Virus record (IMG/VR): IMGVR_UViG_3300003691_000030
Coordinates: 1 to 37,755 of that record
Reading direction: 5' to 3' (one strand)
Source: a virus
Length of the DNA stretch: 37,755 nucleotides
The notes beneath the pieces were generated by a model. It did not search any database. It was not told where the DNA came from and saw nothing but the letters and a program-made list of their open reading frames with translations. The translations under genes were made by a program, and so were the position numbers. This document shows positions 14,442 through 22,403 of this stretch, one piece after another. Position 1 is the stretch's first letter. Every line of letters starts with the position of its first letter.

Positions 14442-14876
14442 ATGGGTACTGGCAAAGACAAAATAAGAGGCCTATTACAAGTGAACGAACTATCAGAAGC
14501 TCGTTTGTGGAAAGTCCTAGATTCTATATCTGAACGACTCACTGGTATTGAATCCCAATTGTCTGAAGTTGTTAGACTTGAAGAACGAGTCAACAGTCAT
14601 GACCAAGCGTTATCTCGCTATGGTAATCGTTTAGACAATCACGATAGTCGTATACGAGAATCTGAATTATGGCAAGCTAATCATGGGGATCGTTCATCAG
14701 TTGAGAGATTGATCAGCACTGTCCAAAGTAATGTTAACAATTTAAAAACTGAAATGGATGAAATAAAGTCCATTGAAGATGTTAATAAAGGTAAGAAAGA
14801 TATAGGTAAAGAAGTATTAAAATGGATAGTAGGTTTATTAACAGCTATTCTACTTTATAAGATAACTAAAGGTTAA
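14442..14876 (+). CDS. Coiled-coil protein with C-terminal membrane helix (144 aa)
   Basis: Not recognised as a named family. After a short N-terminus the protein is a long helix with heptad pattern (WKVLDSISERLTGIESQLSE; RLEERVNSHDQALSRYGNR; NVNNLKTEMDEIKSIE, about 25-120), then a hydrophobic segment VLKWIVGLLTAILLYKI (about 124-140) and a basic end. This layout resembles XhlA-type small membrane-associated coiled-coil proteins, sometimes linked to lysis, but the gene is placed between capsid and connector genes. Start chosen at 14442 for AAAGGAG six bases upstream; that site is controlled by the alternative hairpins before it. Possibly a membrane-interacting virion or assembly factor. Confidence 0.55.
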   Translation: MGTGKDKIRGLLQVNELSEARLWKVLDSISERLTGIESQLSEVVRLEERVNSHDQALSRYGNRLDNHDSRIRESELWQANHGDRSSVERLISTVQSNVNNLKTEMDEIKSIEDVNKGKKDIGKEVLKWIVGLLTAILLYKITKG

Positions 14877-14880
14877 CGAG

Positions 14881-15276
14881 ATGGCCGTAACCGTAACTCT
14901 ATTCAGAACAAGATTCCCAGAGTTTTCAGATGAAACCGAGTACCCTGCTCCTCGTATTCAGTTATTTATAGATGACGCGGCTAATATTCACATGGGAACT
15001 GACGAAAATCGTTGGTGTAATAAGTATGATTTTGCTCAGGCTTATCTAGCAGCTCATTTATTAATAGGAGCTACTGCTTCGGAAGTAGGTGATAGTTCTG
15101 TTAAGGTTGGTCCTATATCCTCCAAGAGTGCGGGGGGAGTTTCAGTTACTAGAGCTGTAGTGTCTAAAGATAGATCGGATATGGATGATTTCTATATGGG
15201 TACGGCTTATGGTCAGCAATTCTTAAATGTTCGTAACACTTGTTTTGTAGGAGTAGCGATAGCTAATTGCTTATGA
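14881..15276 (+). CDS. DUF4054 head-tail connector/adaptor
   Basis: A head-completion adaptor that binds below the portal. DUF4054 pattern: FRTRFPEFSDETEYPAPRIQ (8-27), LFIDDAANIH, NKYDFAQAYLAAHLLIG (about 48-64), then SVSVTRAVVSKD-like strand and SDMDDFYMGTAYGQQFLNVR near the C-terminus. 131 residues is usual. It follows the coiled-coil membrane protein by four bases and overlaps the next gene by ATGA, opening the neck-gene block. Confidence 0.85.
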   Translation: MAVTVTLFRTRFPEFSDETEYPAPRIQLFIDDAANIHMGTDENRWCNKYDFAQAYLAAHLLIGATASEVGDSSVKVGPISSKSAGGVSVTRAVVSKDRSDMDDFYMGTAYGQQFLNVRNTCFVGVAIANCL

Positions 15277-15719
15277 AATCTAAAATAATCAGATCACCTA
15301 AGAAAGCAATCAAGGAATTGGAGAAAATAGCCAAATCTTTAGTAGGACCTGATCTGGTTAAAGTTGGCTTACCTAAAGGTAGTAATGATTACCCAGATGG
15401 GACATCAGTAATTATGGTGGGGGCTGTTCATGAGTTTGGGAGTCCTTCTAAAAATATACCTCAGCGTAGTTATCTTAGATCTACAGTTGTAGAGAAGAGA
15501 CGTCTATATAGGAAAATGTTCAGGAAGCTTTCAAAGAAGATAATAGAAGGTAAGATTACCAAAGAACAAGCTTTAGGTTTAGTGGGGCTACAAGTCCAGA
15601 CCGATGTAAGGGAAAAAATAACAGATATTAAAGAGCCTCCATTAACTACAAGAGAAGGTAATCCTTTGATAGATACGGGACATTTACGTCAGTCTATAGC
15701 TTTCGAGGTTGAAGCATAA
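15273..15719 (+). CDS. HK97 gp10-like neck / tail completion protein
   Basis: A joining protein between connector and tail. The family pattern is visible: VGLPKGSNDYPDGTSVIMVG, AVHEFGSPSKNIPQRSYLRS (the HEFGxxxxxIPxRxF motif, about 52-70), GLVGLQVQTDVREKI, and LIDTGHLRQSIAFEV at the end. ATG 15273 overlaps the previous stop (ATGA); the TTG at 15267 is less likely. 149 residues. It lies in an unbroken run of overlapping neck genes. Confidence 0.8.
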   Translation: MKSKIIRSPKKAIKELEKIAKSLVGPDLVKVGLPKGSNDYPDGTSVIMVGAVHEFGSPSKNIPQRSYLRSTVVEKRRLYRKMFRKLSKKIIEGKITKEQALGLVGLQVQTDVREKITDIKEPPLTTREGNPLIDTGHLRQSIAFEVEA

Positions 15720-16075
15720 TGCCTATTAATGTTTCGGAAGCCTTGGATATGGATACAGCTGAGATAATGACAGTTGAAAGAACCTCAATAGGTTCTTATG
15801 TTGATGGTTTATATGTGAAAGGATCTACATCAACATTTAAAACTCTAGCTAGTTCTCAACAACCTACACCGAGACAAATAGAAACATTACCTGAAGGCGA
15901 AAGAGATAAGAATCCTAGGTTATTCATATCTAAGAAACCATTACGTACCTTGAGCGATAGAGACGGCACTCCGGCTGATATAGTCATATATAAAAGCGTT
16001 AGATATAAAATAATAATGTTAGGTGATTGGTCTTCCTACGGTCATACATATGCATTCGGGGTTAGGGATCAATGA
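15719..16075 (+). CDS. Putative head-tail joining protein (118 aa)
   Basis: Assigned from position between the gp10-like protein and the tail terminator. The C-terminal two thirds look like a small beta-barrel: DIVIYKSVRYKIIMLGDWSS and YGHTYAFGVRDQ, in keeping with head-closure or tail-completion proteins. The central LPEGERDKNPRLFISKKPLR is also typical of this position in related myophages. The start overlaps the previous stop (TAATG) and the end overlaps the next start (ATGA). Exact role unproved. Confidence 0.65.
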   Translation: MPINVSEALDMDTAEIMTVERTSIGSYVDGLYVKGSTSTFKTLASSQQPTPRQIETLPEGERDKNPRLFISKKPLRTLSDRDGTPADIVIYKSVRYKIIMLGDWSSYGHTYAFGVRDQ

Positions 16076-16608
16076 TATTACAAGAGACAATTAATAAGCT
16101 CCTAAGGGATGTTGTAGATTTGATTTTAGTCTCCCCAGGTTACACAATTAAGGCTAAGCAAAAAGACGCTCCTAGGCCTATCGATGCTTACGGGGATGTA
16201 GATTTTATAAGTGATACTCCAGTTGGCTGGGAACAATTTGAATATGAAGATAGAGACGCCGATGACGACTTGGATAATACATCTAAAGGAATGAGACAAA
16301 TAATGATGTCTATCGGGTTCTTTAGAGATAGCTCTAAAGATAACGCTACGCAAGTGCAATTAGGAATGGTTCGTCCATCCGTGCAATCTCTATTTCGTCA
16401 AGCTGGATTAGGATTAACACGAAGATCAGAAGTAAGAGGTATATCCGAAGCATTAGAAAATGGATGGGAAGAAAGAGCTCAGTTCGATATTATCCTTAGT
16501 GCTCTCGGTACTGACACTGATATAGTTAGATCCATACTTAGTGTGGATATGGCGGGTCAATTTCAGGCTAGAGGCTTAACATACGACTTTAATATAGAGG
16601 TACAATAA
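16072..16608 (+). CDS. LIC_12616-type neck / tail terminator protein
   Basis: Expected to cap the tail tube and sheath and join them to the head. Residues such as PVGWEQFEYEDRDADDDLD (about 51-69), MRQIMMSIGFFRDSSKDNA, GLTRRSEVRGISEALENGWE and ERAQFDIILS follow the pattern of phage neck terminator proteins of the LIC_12616 group. 178 residues. It directly precedes the sheath gene with a one-base gap, the usual place for a terminator protein. Confidence 0.75.
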   Translation: MILQETINKLLRDVVDLILVSPGYTIKAKQKDAPRPIDAYGDVDFISDTPVGWEQFEYEDRDADDDLDNTSKGMRQIMMSIGFFRDSSKDNATQVQLGMVRPSVQSLFRQAGLGLTRRSEVRGISEALENGWEERAQFDIILSALGTDTDIVRSILSVDMAGQFQARGLTYDFNIEVQ

Positions 16609-16609
16609 T

Positions 16610-18088
16610 ATGACAATCCCAGTTTCTAGTGTGGTCAATGTCAGCATCGTTATCGGTGCTACATTTCCCGCGCGAGCAGGGTTCGGAACTCTTAACATCG
16701 TTACTGCGGAAACTGGTGTTATTGGTCTAGCTGAACGAATTCGCTCGTATTCAAATTTAGACGGTGTTACTGCTGATTGGTCAGCAGGTACTGAAGTTGC
16801 TAAAGCTGCTACGGCTTATTTTAGCCAGCAGCCTAAACCTACATCGTTAAAGGTATCTACTCGATATCCTACTGCTCAATCTGCTCAATTACGAGGTGGT
16901 TCTGTAATTGACGCTACTGCTTTGTTATTAATAGCGGACGGTAGTTTTGCCATTTCTATTGACGGAGGGGCAGAGGATATCGGTAGTCTTAATTTCACTG
17001 ACGGTGAATCGGATCTAGATGATATCGCTGCTTCAATTCAAACTGCTTTACGAGCAATAGCTACAGGTGGTTACACATTAGCTACCTGTATACATGACGG
17101 AGCAAGGTTCTTTATCACATCAGGTACAACTGGTGCTACTTCAACAATTAGTTTCTTAACTGTTGTAGATCCGGCCTCGGGTACTGATATTTCTTCTCTA
17201 TTACAAATGCAACAAGGCGAAGGTACTAAAGGTAACGGTATAGTAGCTGAGACTATTACTGCTTCTCTTAATGCTATTCAAAACATAGATCCAGACTGGT
17301 ATGGGTTAATGTTTACTAAGGAAGTGCGTGACTTAGTAGTTATTAATACTGAAAACGCAGTAGTCGCAGCTGCGGCTTGGTGTGAGGCTCGAGTTAAAGT
17401 ATTTGGTAATACCTCTAATGACCTGGATGTATTAGATAGTGTTACTACGACTGATATTGCTTCTGTGCTGAACACCGCAAGTTACCGAAGAACTATGACG
17501 ACATTTAGTTCTTTTGCAGCACAGTACCCTTCTGCTTCTATTCTGGGTCGAGCATTCACAGTTAACTTTAATCAGCCGAACAGTACCATTACTCTTAAAT
17601 TTAAACAGCTCCCTGGTATTACAGTTGAAGATTTAACTGTAAATCAAAAAGCCGTATTGGATTCTAAGAAGGCTAACTCGTTAATCACGGTCGGCGCTAG
17701 TATTATGTTCGCCGAATCATTTATGGCAAACGGAGTATTCTTCGACGAGGTACATGGTATTGATTGGTTACAAAATGCAATTGAGACTAATGTATTCGGA
17801 TACCTATTAACTCGTCCAACTAAAGTTCCTTATACTAATAAGGGTACCGCGGCTATCGAACAACAAGTTATCAAAGCTTTAGATGAGGCTGTTCGTAACG
17901 GATTAATAGCTCCGGGTGAAACAATCGATGGTGAATTCTTACCTACTGGTTATAAGACAACCCTTATTCCTGTAGAAGATATTAATCAATCAGACGTAGA
18001 GGCTAGATTTTATCCTGGTCTTAGCTTTATAGTGTTAGGCGCGGGCGCTATTCATCGAGTTCAAATTGACGGCGTGTTCGAGCGATAA
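16610..18088 (+). CDS. Tail sheath protein (DUF3383)
   Basis: The contractile outer tail layer, 492 residues. DUF3383 features: start VSSVVNVSIVIGATFPARAG, ERIRSYSNLDGVTADW and AKAATAYFSQQPKPTSLKV (about 40-80), IDPDWYGLMFTKEVRD (about 224-239), RTMTTFSSFAAQYPSASILG, and the C-terminal handshake region GYLLTRPTKVPYTNKG, IPVEDINQSDVEARFYPGL, IHRVQIDGVFER. Its presence makes this a myovirus. Codon use is richer in host-preferred codons, as for other abundant structural proteins. The tube gene follows 11 bases later. Confidence 0.92.
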   Translation: MTIPVSSVVNVSIVIGATFPARAGFGTLNIVTAETGVIGLAERIRSYSNLDGVTADWSAGTEVAKAATAYFSQQPKPTSLKVSTRYPTAQSAQLRGGSVIDATALLLIADGSFAISIDGGAEDIGSLNFTDGESDLDDIAASIQTALRAIATGGYTLATCIHDGARFFITSGTTGATSTISFLTVVDPASGTDISSLLQMQQGEGTKGNGIVAETITASLNAIQNIDPDWYGLMFTKEVRDLVVINTENAVVAAAAWCEARVKVFGNTSNDLDVLDSVTTTDIASVLNTASYRRTMTTFSSFAAQYPSASILGRAFTVNFNQPNSTITLKFKQLPGITVEDLTVNQKAVLDSKKANSLITVGASIMFAESFMANGVFFDEVHGIDWLQNAIETNVFGYLLTRPTKVPYTNKGTAAIEQQVIKALDEAVRNGLIAPGETIDGEFLPTGYKTTLIPVEDINQSDVEARFYPGLSFIVLGAGAIHRVQIDGVFER

Positions 18089-18099
18089 GGAGAAATCAA

Positions 18100-18519
18100 A
18101 TGAAAGAGTATAGTTTTCTAGACACCTTATTGTTAGTTAATGGTGTTGAAATTTCAGGTTTTGATGAAGGTGACGATGCAATAACATTGGATCGTGTTAA
18201 TGATTCAGCTTCTGATAAGGTAGGTGTAGATGGTGAAATGACTGTTTCCATTAGTTCCGATCGAAGAGGAGATGTTACTTTTAGAGTAATGCAGTCTTCT
18301 GATTCCAATACTTATCTTGGAGGCCTGGTAAGTGGGATGGAAAATGGAGCTTTCGTTCCTATCTTTCTTCAATTCAAGGATACTAGAGGTGGAGATTTAG
18401 GTTCTGGTACTCAGGGTTATATTAGAAAACCTGCTCCAATGACTAGAGGTGAAAATGCTAACGGTCAGGGGTGGATCATTAGAGTAGAGCGGTTGGATTT
18501 AATATATAACGCCGCGTAA
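18100..18519 (+). CDS. Tail tube protein (DUF3277)
   Basis: Forms the inner tube. The DUF3277 pattern is full length: YSFLDTLLLVNGVEISGFDE (4-23), DAITLDRVNDSASDKVGVDG, the beta-hairpin GDVTFRVMQSSDSNTYLGGL, and PAPMTRGENANGQGWIIRVE near the end. 139 residues. AAGGAGAAA lies upstream of the ATG. It follows the sheath gene and precedes a 102-base structured leader, which may let tube and chaperone be made in very different amounts from one message. Confidence 0.9.
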   Translation: MKEYSFLDTLLLVNGVEISGFDEGDDAITLDRVNDSASDKVGVDGEMTVSISSDRRGDVTFRVMQSSDSNTYLGGLVSGMENGAFVPIFLQFKDTRGGDLGSGTQGYIRKPAPMTRGENANGQGWIIRVERLDLIYNAA

Positions 18520-18523
18520 AGGT

Positions 18524-18619
18524 TTCCTAGGGAGTGCCCAGCTATCTCGATGATCCCGGCCTAATCGAGATAGTCTCCCTGGGAATTAATTAGGTCGGGA
18601 TAAACTGGACCGGAGTTTA
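18524..18619 (+). promoter_or_regulatory. Structured RNA leader with pseudoknot potential before the tail chaperone gene
   Basis: Outer stem 18524-18534 with 18575-18585 (11 bp, one G-U); inner stem 18542-18550 with 18565-18573 (9 bp, CTATCTCGA/TCGAGATAG); the apical loop segment 18553-18564 is complementary to 18590-18601 over 12 bases with one G-U, so it can form a pseudoknot or replace the hairpin. A last stem 18601-18606 with 18614-18619 (TAAACT/AGTTTA) covers the GGAG (18612-18615) used by the ATG at 18622. The nested, competing pairings strongly suggest regulated translation or mRNA processing. Confidence 0.7.
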
Positions 18620-18621
18620 TT

Positions 18622-19059
18622 ATGTCTTGTAAGACAGAAACAAAACAGATAGGTGATCACGATTATAGTGTTACTCAGTGGCCTGCTGAAAAATCAATGT
18701 TAATAAAATTACAACTAGCTAAAATATTTGGAGCTTCGTTAGCTACTTTAGCTGGGGTGATATCAACTGAAGAAAGCACCAAAGATCAAGACCAAGCTAA
18801 AGCTTTCTCCGATGGACTGCAGATCCTTTTCAATAATTCATCTCCTGAAGAAATAGTATCTCTTATAAAAACATGTGTAATAGGTGTAGCTTACGATGGT
18901 AAACGTATTACGGATACCTCGTACAATGAGATATTTTCAGGGGACGAATTATTAGAAATATATAAAGTATTCATATTCGTTTTACAGGTTAATTACGCAA
19001 ATTTGTTCAAAGGCCAGTTGGTAGAAACCCTTCTGGCCAAAATGAAGGTAAACCTATAG
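18622..19059 (+). CDS. Tail assembly chaperone, short form (gpG-like)
   Basis: Translation in the first frame gives 145 residues. By position (between tube and tape measure genes) and by the frameshift signal near its end, this is the short tail assembly chaperone, analogous to lambda gpG, which coats the tape measure during tail building. The protein is helical with few charged turns (WPAEKSMLIKLQLAKIFGAS; LQILFNNSSPEEIVSLIKTC; IYKVFIFVLQVNYANLFKGQ). GGAG six bases before the ATG lies in a stem of the upstream leader, so initiation is likely restrained. No sequence family was recognised with certainty. Confidence 0.78.
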   Translation: MSCKTETKQIGDHDYSVTQWPAEKSMLIKLQLAKIFGASLATLAGVISTEESTKDQDQAKAFSDGLQILFNNSSPEEIVSLIKTCVIGVAYDGKRITDTSYNEIFSGDELLEIYKVFIFVLQVNYANLFKGQLVETLLAKMKVNL

Positions 19060-19232
19060 ATAAAATTAAGTTTCCTAATATAGATTCTTTTCTACATCGA
19101 CCGATATTAACAGATCCTCCGATGTGTACTCTTAAAGAACTACAGGATGGAACTTATTCTATAGAAGATATTATGCTGATGAACGAGATGTTAGATTTAA
19201 AAGCGAGTCTAGCGCCTAAACCGAAAGGGTAA
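18622..19232 (+). CDS. Tail assembly chaperone, -1 frameshift long form (gpGT-like)
   Basis: The -1 frame is blocked by a stop at 18990-18992 and then open until TAA 19230-19232. Slipping at 18999-19005 joins the first 128 residues to a 75-residue tail (about 203 in all) that includes KPIDKIKFPNIDSFLHRPIL and MCTLKELQDGTYSIEDIMLM, followed by NEML; the LxxLQDGTxSxxDxxxMNE pattern is typical of gpT-like C-terminal parts. The T part should bind the tape measure. No start codon with a ribosome site precedes this tail, so frameshifting is the natural explanation. Confidence 0.75.
18999..19038 (+). other. -1 programmed ribosomal frameshift cassette
   Basis: Slippery heptamer A_AAT_TTG (18999-19005) lies in the correct phase of the zero frame. 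After a 6-base spacer (TTCAAA) comes a perfect 6-bp GC-rich stem GGCCAG (19012-19017) / CTGGCC (19033-19038) with an inner GGT/ACC pair. Heptamer, phase, spacer length and stem together fit the standard -1 arrangement used by tail chaperone genes. G in the last position of the heptamer would give modest efficiency, which is normal for this gene pair. Confidence 0.75.
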
Positions 19233-19236
19233 ATAC

Positions 19237-20616
19237 ATGCCTTTATTAGATGAACTGTTAGTTGGATTAGGTTTCGATTACGATCCTAACGAGTTAAAAC
19301 AGTTTAAGAAAGATGTAGCTCAAACTACCGATATTGTTAAGAAATTAGTAGGAGCGGCTATAGCCGGAGCAACGGCTATAACAGGTTTAGCAATAGCATC
19401 TACTCGAGCATCTGATGAGCAAGGTAAATTAGCCGATGAAATAGGAGAAACTGTAGGTGTAATAGATGCTTTACAACATGCCTTAGAGATAGCAGGAGGC
19501 TCTTCTGATGGCATGTCTAACTCCTTAACAAACTTAGCTATAAGAGCAGCTGAAGCAGCTAGAGGGGTCGGTAGCGGAGTAGAAGCATTTGGTTTATTAG
19601 GTATATCTGCTACCGACCCTCAAGGTAATTTAAAGAAAACTAGCGATCTAATGTTGGAGATATCCCGGAGATTCAAGGGATTAGATAGAGCTAAGCAGAT
19701 AGAATTAGCTGACAAACTTGGTATTCGTGATTCTATAAGGCTCTTACAATTAGGTCCTAAAGCTATAAGGGAGTTAACTGAAGAAGCTGAGTTACTAGGT
19801 AGTACCACTAAGGAAGACGCAGCTATAGCAGCTGAATTTCAAGACTCATTAGTTAGGGTTTGGAAAATAACTAAGCAAGTATCTAGGACATTAACTAAAG
19901 AGTTCGTCCCAATAATCCAAGAACTAACAGATGGGTTCATAGATTGGTGGAAATCTAATAGGCAACTTATAGAACAAAATATCCCTAAATGGATAGATAA
20001 AGCTACCTCTGCTATGAAACTATTAGTTATAGCTACAGGAGCTTGGTTATCTATGAGATTACTAGCTCATGTAGGTGCTCTCATAATATTGTTTAAAGGT
20101 TTGACTGTTGCTTCTTTAGCTGCTAATGTAGCTGCATTTTTATTACCTACATTAATAGCGGCCGGAATATCAGCCTTAGTTCTATTAGCTGAGGATGCTA
20201 AGGTATTCTTTGAGGGAGGAGAAAGTTTTATCGGGGATATGATTAAGAAATTCCCTCAATGGACTAGTGAAATAAACACAGTAGCTGCTTTATTTGCTAC
20301 TATTTCCGATCTAACTATAATGATATTCGACGGATGGTCTAGGATATTTGATTTATTTAAATCGGATGTGTCATTTGGTAAGTTCCTAGATACTCTCCCT
20401 GGTTTCTTAGGTGACATAACAGGATTAAGAACTGTAGGCGGGGGAGGTACTATACCTGAGCTAGGTCAAAGTATTTCTAACAGTGCTTCGACCGTAATAG
20501 ATAAATTAGAAATAATAGTTCAGGGCGGGGCGGATACTGCTGAAAATATAGCTAATGCTGTGTTTAATGTCTTCCAACAAACATCACAGGATCTTAATAC
20601 TACGGTGGATCAATAA
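19237..20616 (+). CDS. Tape measure protein (short)
   Basis: Sets tail length and is ejected with the DNA. N-terminal helical part with KKDVAQTTDIVKKLVGAAIA; GETVGVIDALQHALEIAGGS and GVGSGVEAFGLLGISATDPQ (about 70-135) are typical of Mu/Pam3-like tape measures; a hydrophobic double segment lies at about 262-315 (MKLLVIATGAWLSMRLLAHV; AAFLLPTLIAAGISALVLLA), matching the membrane-inserting region. At 459 residues, the usual 0.15 nm per residue predicts a tail of about 70 nm. Starts four bases after the long chaperone form ends, and overlaps the next gene by TAATG. Confidence 0.88.
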   Translation: MPLLDELLVGLGFDYDPNELKQFKKDVAQTTDIVKKLVGAAIAGATAITGLAIASTRASDEQGKLADEIGETVGVIDALQHALEIAGGSSDGMSNSLTNLAIRAAEAARGVGSGVEAFGLLGISATDPQGNLKKTSDLMLEISRRFKGLDRAKQIELADKLGIRDSIRLLQLGPKAIRELTEEAELLGSTTKEDAAIAAEFQDSLVRVWKITKQVSRTLTKEFVPIIQELTDGFIDWWKSNRQLIEQNIPKWIDKATSAMKLLVIATGAWLSMRLLAHVGALIILFKGLTVASLAANVAAFLLPTLIAAGISALVLLAEDAKVFFEGGESFIGDMIKKFPQWTSEINTVAALFATISDLTIMIFDGWSRIFDLFKSDVSFGKFLDTLPGFLGDITGLRTVGGGGTIPELGQSISNSASTVIDKLEIIVQGGADTAENIANAVFNVFQQTSQDLNTTVDQ

Positions 20617-21230
20617 TGGCTTTTGAGAATCTATTCATAAGAACCAAAAAATCCATAGGGGGTATTGAACTAGATGCAGTCCTAAGTGAGACTCATAATA
20701 ATGAAGTTCGTTTAACCACTAATCCTGTTGAATTAGGAGCCGATATAACTGATCATGCTATTATAGAACCTAAGAGAATAACTATAGTAGCTGAAGTTAC
20801 TGATTCTCCTTTAGGAGTGGCTGCATTTGGTCAGATAGTAGATTTGGTAACAGGTTTATTTGGAACAGCTACAACTAAGAATATAACTCGTAGTAATGCG
20901 GCGTATAACGCAATGGTCCAATTGATGGAACAACGTGAACCCATAGAGGTTCAAACCAAATTAAGACTATATGAAAACATGGTCATAACTAATTTAGATA
21001 CGACACAAGATGGAAATAGTTCTAGAGTAGCTTCCATGATTATTAATCTTAAAGAAGTATTAATAACTGAATCAGAAATAATTCAATTAGATTCCGATCA
21101 ATTGGAAGATGGATCAACCAAAGAACAAGGTAGTTCGGCCGAAAAGAAAGGACGTAAAGAACCCGTGACTCCTAATGAGACAACTAATAAGTCTGTATTA
21201 AAATCGGTAACTGATTGGGTAACTGACTAA
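20616..21230 (+). CDS. Dit-like baseplate hub protein
   Basis: The first baseplate ring below the tube. Residues 1-155 match the Dit-like phage tail domain: KSIGGIELDAVLSETHNNEV, VELGADITDHAIIEPKRITI (about 37-56), AYNAMVQLMEQREPIEVQTK, LYENMVITNLDTTQDGNSSR. The last 45 residues are charged and low-complexity (EDGSTKEQGSSAEKKGRKEP), a probable flexible tail. It is coupled by TAATG on both sides, to the tape measure gene before and the plug protein gene after. Confidence 0.82.
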   Translation: MAFENLFIRTKKSIGGIELDAVLSETHNNEVRLTTNPVELGADITDHAIIEPKRITIVAEVTDSPLGVAAFGQIVDLVTGLFGTATTKNITRSNAAYNAMVQLMEQREPIEVQTKLRLYENMVITNLDTTQDGNSSRVASMIINLKEVLITESEIIQLDSDQLEDGSTKEQGSSAEKKGRKEPVTPNETTNKSVLKSVTDWVTD

Positions 21231-21544
21231 TGATTGAAATACCTTTAAATTCCAATCCAGAACAATTATTCTCTATCACCATAGAGGGTAATGCTTATGA
21301 TTGCAGAGTTATATTGAATTCCAGAACAGGTATATGGTCTATTTCTTTTTCTCAGTCTGGAACAGATATAATTAATGGTATTTCATTATTAGGCGGGATC
21401 GATATATTAAAACAATATAACATCCCTATTAATAATATCTATGTAGTTAACTTGGATCAAAGTAATCAAGATCCAGGTAAGGATAATTTAGGAACTATAG
21501 CTAAGCTTTTCATCTTAACAGATGAGGAGATACCTAGTGGGTAG
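21230..21544 (+). CDS. Baseplate plug protein (Pam3 gp18-like)
   Basis: A 104-residue beta-rich protein; IEIPLNSNPEQLFSITIEGN, YDCRVILNSRTGIWSISFSQ and GISLLGGIDILKQYNI follow the pattern of the cyanophage Pam3 gp18 family, which plugs the hub channel in simple myophage baseplates. Position between the Dit-like and gp44-like hub genes supports this. The end overlaps the next start by 8 bases. Confidence 0.75.
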   Translation: MIEIPLNSNPEQLFSITIEGNAYDCRVILNSRTGIWSISFSQSGTDIINGISLLGGIDILKQYNIPINNIYVVNLDQSNQDPGKDNLGTIAKLFILTDEEIPSG

Positions 21545-22403
21545 GCAATATAAGAGAGTATATGATTTAACAATAACTCCAATTGACGGGGAAGCTCGTA
21601 ATATAAAGGAGCTTAGGGTTAATTTTGAGATAACTAAGAGTATTCTTAGCTATCCTAACTTATGTAAGTTAGTAATATATAATCCTAATGAAGATACACT
21701 GTCATCATTGCAGAAAAAATTTACAAAGTTAATATTAAATGCCGGATATGAAGGTGATTCGAGATTACTATTCAAAGGTGAAATAAGAAACGTATTTCAA
21801 ACCAAAATAGGAGTGAATAGACTAATAACTATTTACGCCGGTGATGGAGAAAAAGATTGGCAAAATGCTACTTTTAATAAAACATTTACTGAAAATGTAA
21901 CTGTTAAAGCTGCTATAGAAGAAGTATTAAAAACATTCAAAGAAGTAACTATAGGGGTCGTAAATGGATTACCTACAGTAGCTGATAAATTAAGAGGTCA
22001 AACATTATCAGGCTCTTCTAAAGATATACTTGATGGATTCGCCGACGAGTACGGGTTTGATTGGAGTATACAGGATGGAGAAATAATAGTCAATCCTGTA
22101 AACAGTCCGTTAGAAGTAGACGAAGCTGTATTAATAAATGCAGCTACAGGTATGATAGGCTCTCCTATTATTACTGAAATAGGAACTGATGTAACAACAT
22201 TATTGAATCCAAGATTATTACCTAACAAGGCTTTTAAAATTGAATCTGTCAATGCTGATATACAATTGGGTAACTTATTTTTTAGAAATATAAAACGTAC
22301 AAACGCTGAAGGTACTTATAAAGTGCAAGAGGTAATATTTAAAGGTGATTCTAGAGAGGGAGATTGGACATCATCTGTTAAAGGGAGAATAATAAATGGC
22401 TGA
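21537..22403 (+). CDS. Baseplate hub protein (Mu gp44 / T4 gp27-like)
   Basis: Expected to form the trimeric hub that adapts the six-fold tube to the three-fold spike. GTG 21537 is preferred because GAGGAG (21524-21529) lies seven bases upstream; an in-frame ATG at 21522 would include that site. Recognisable parts: LRVNFEITKSILSYPNLCKL, LLFKGEIRNVFQTKIGVNRL, the GDGEKDWQNATFNKTFTENV stretch, and LLNPRLLPNKAFKIESVNAD (about 230-249), followed by GTYKVQEVIFKGDSREGDW, a standard end of this family. 288 residues. Confidence 0.82.
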   Translation: MGRQYKRVYDLTITPIDGEARNIKELRVNFEITKSILSYPNLCKLVIYNPNEDTLSSLQKKFTKLILNAGYEGDSRLLFKGEIRNVFQTKIGVNRLITIYAGDGEKDWQNATFNKTFTENVTVKAAIEEVLKTFKEVTIGVVNGLPTVADKLRGQTLSGSSKDILDGFADEYGFDWSIQDGEIIVNPVNSPLEVDEAVLINAATGMIGSPIITEIGTDVTTLLNPRLLPNKAFKIESVNADIQLGNLFFRNIKRTNAEGTYKVQEVIFKGDSREGDWTSSVKGRIING

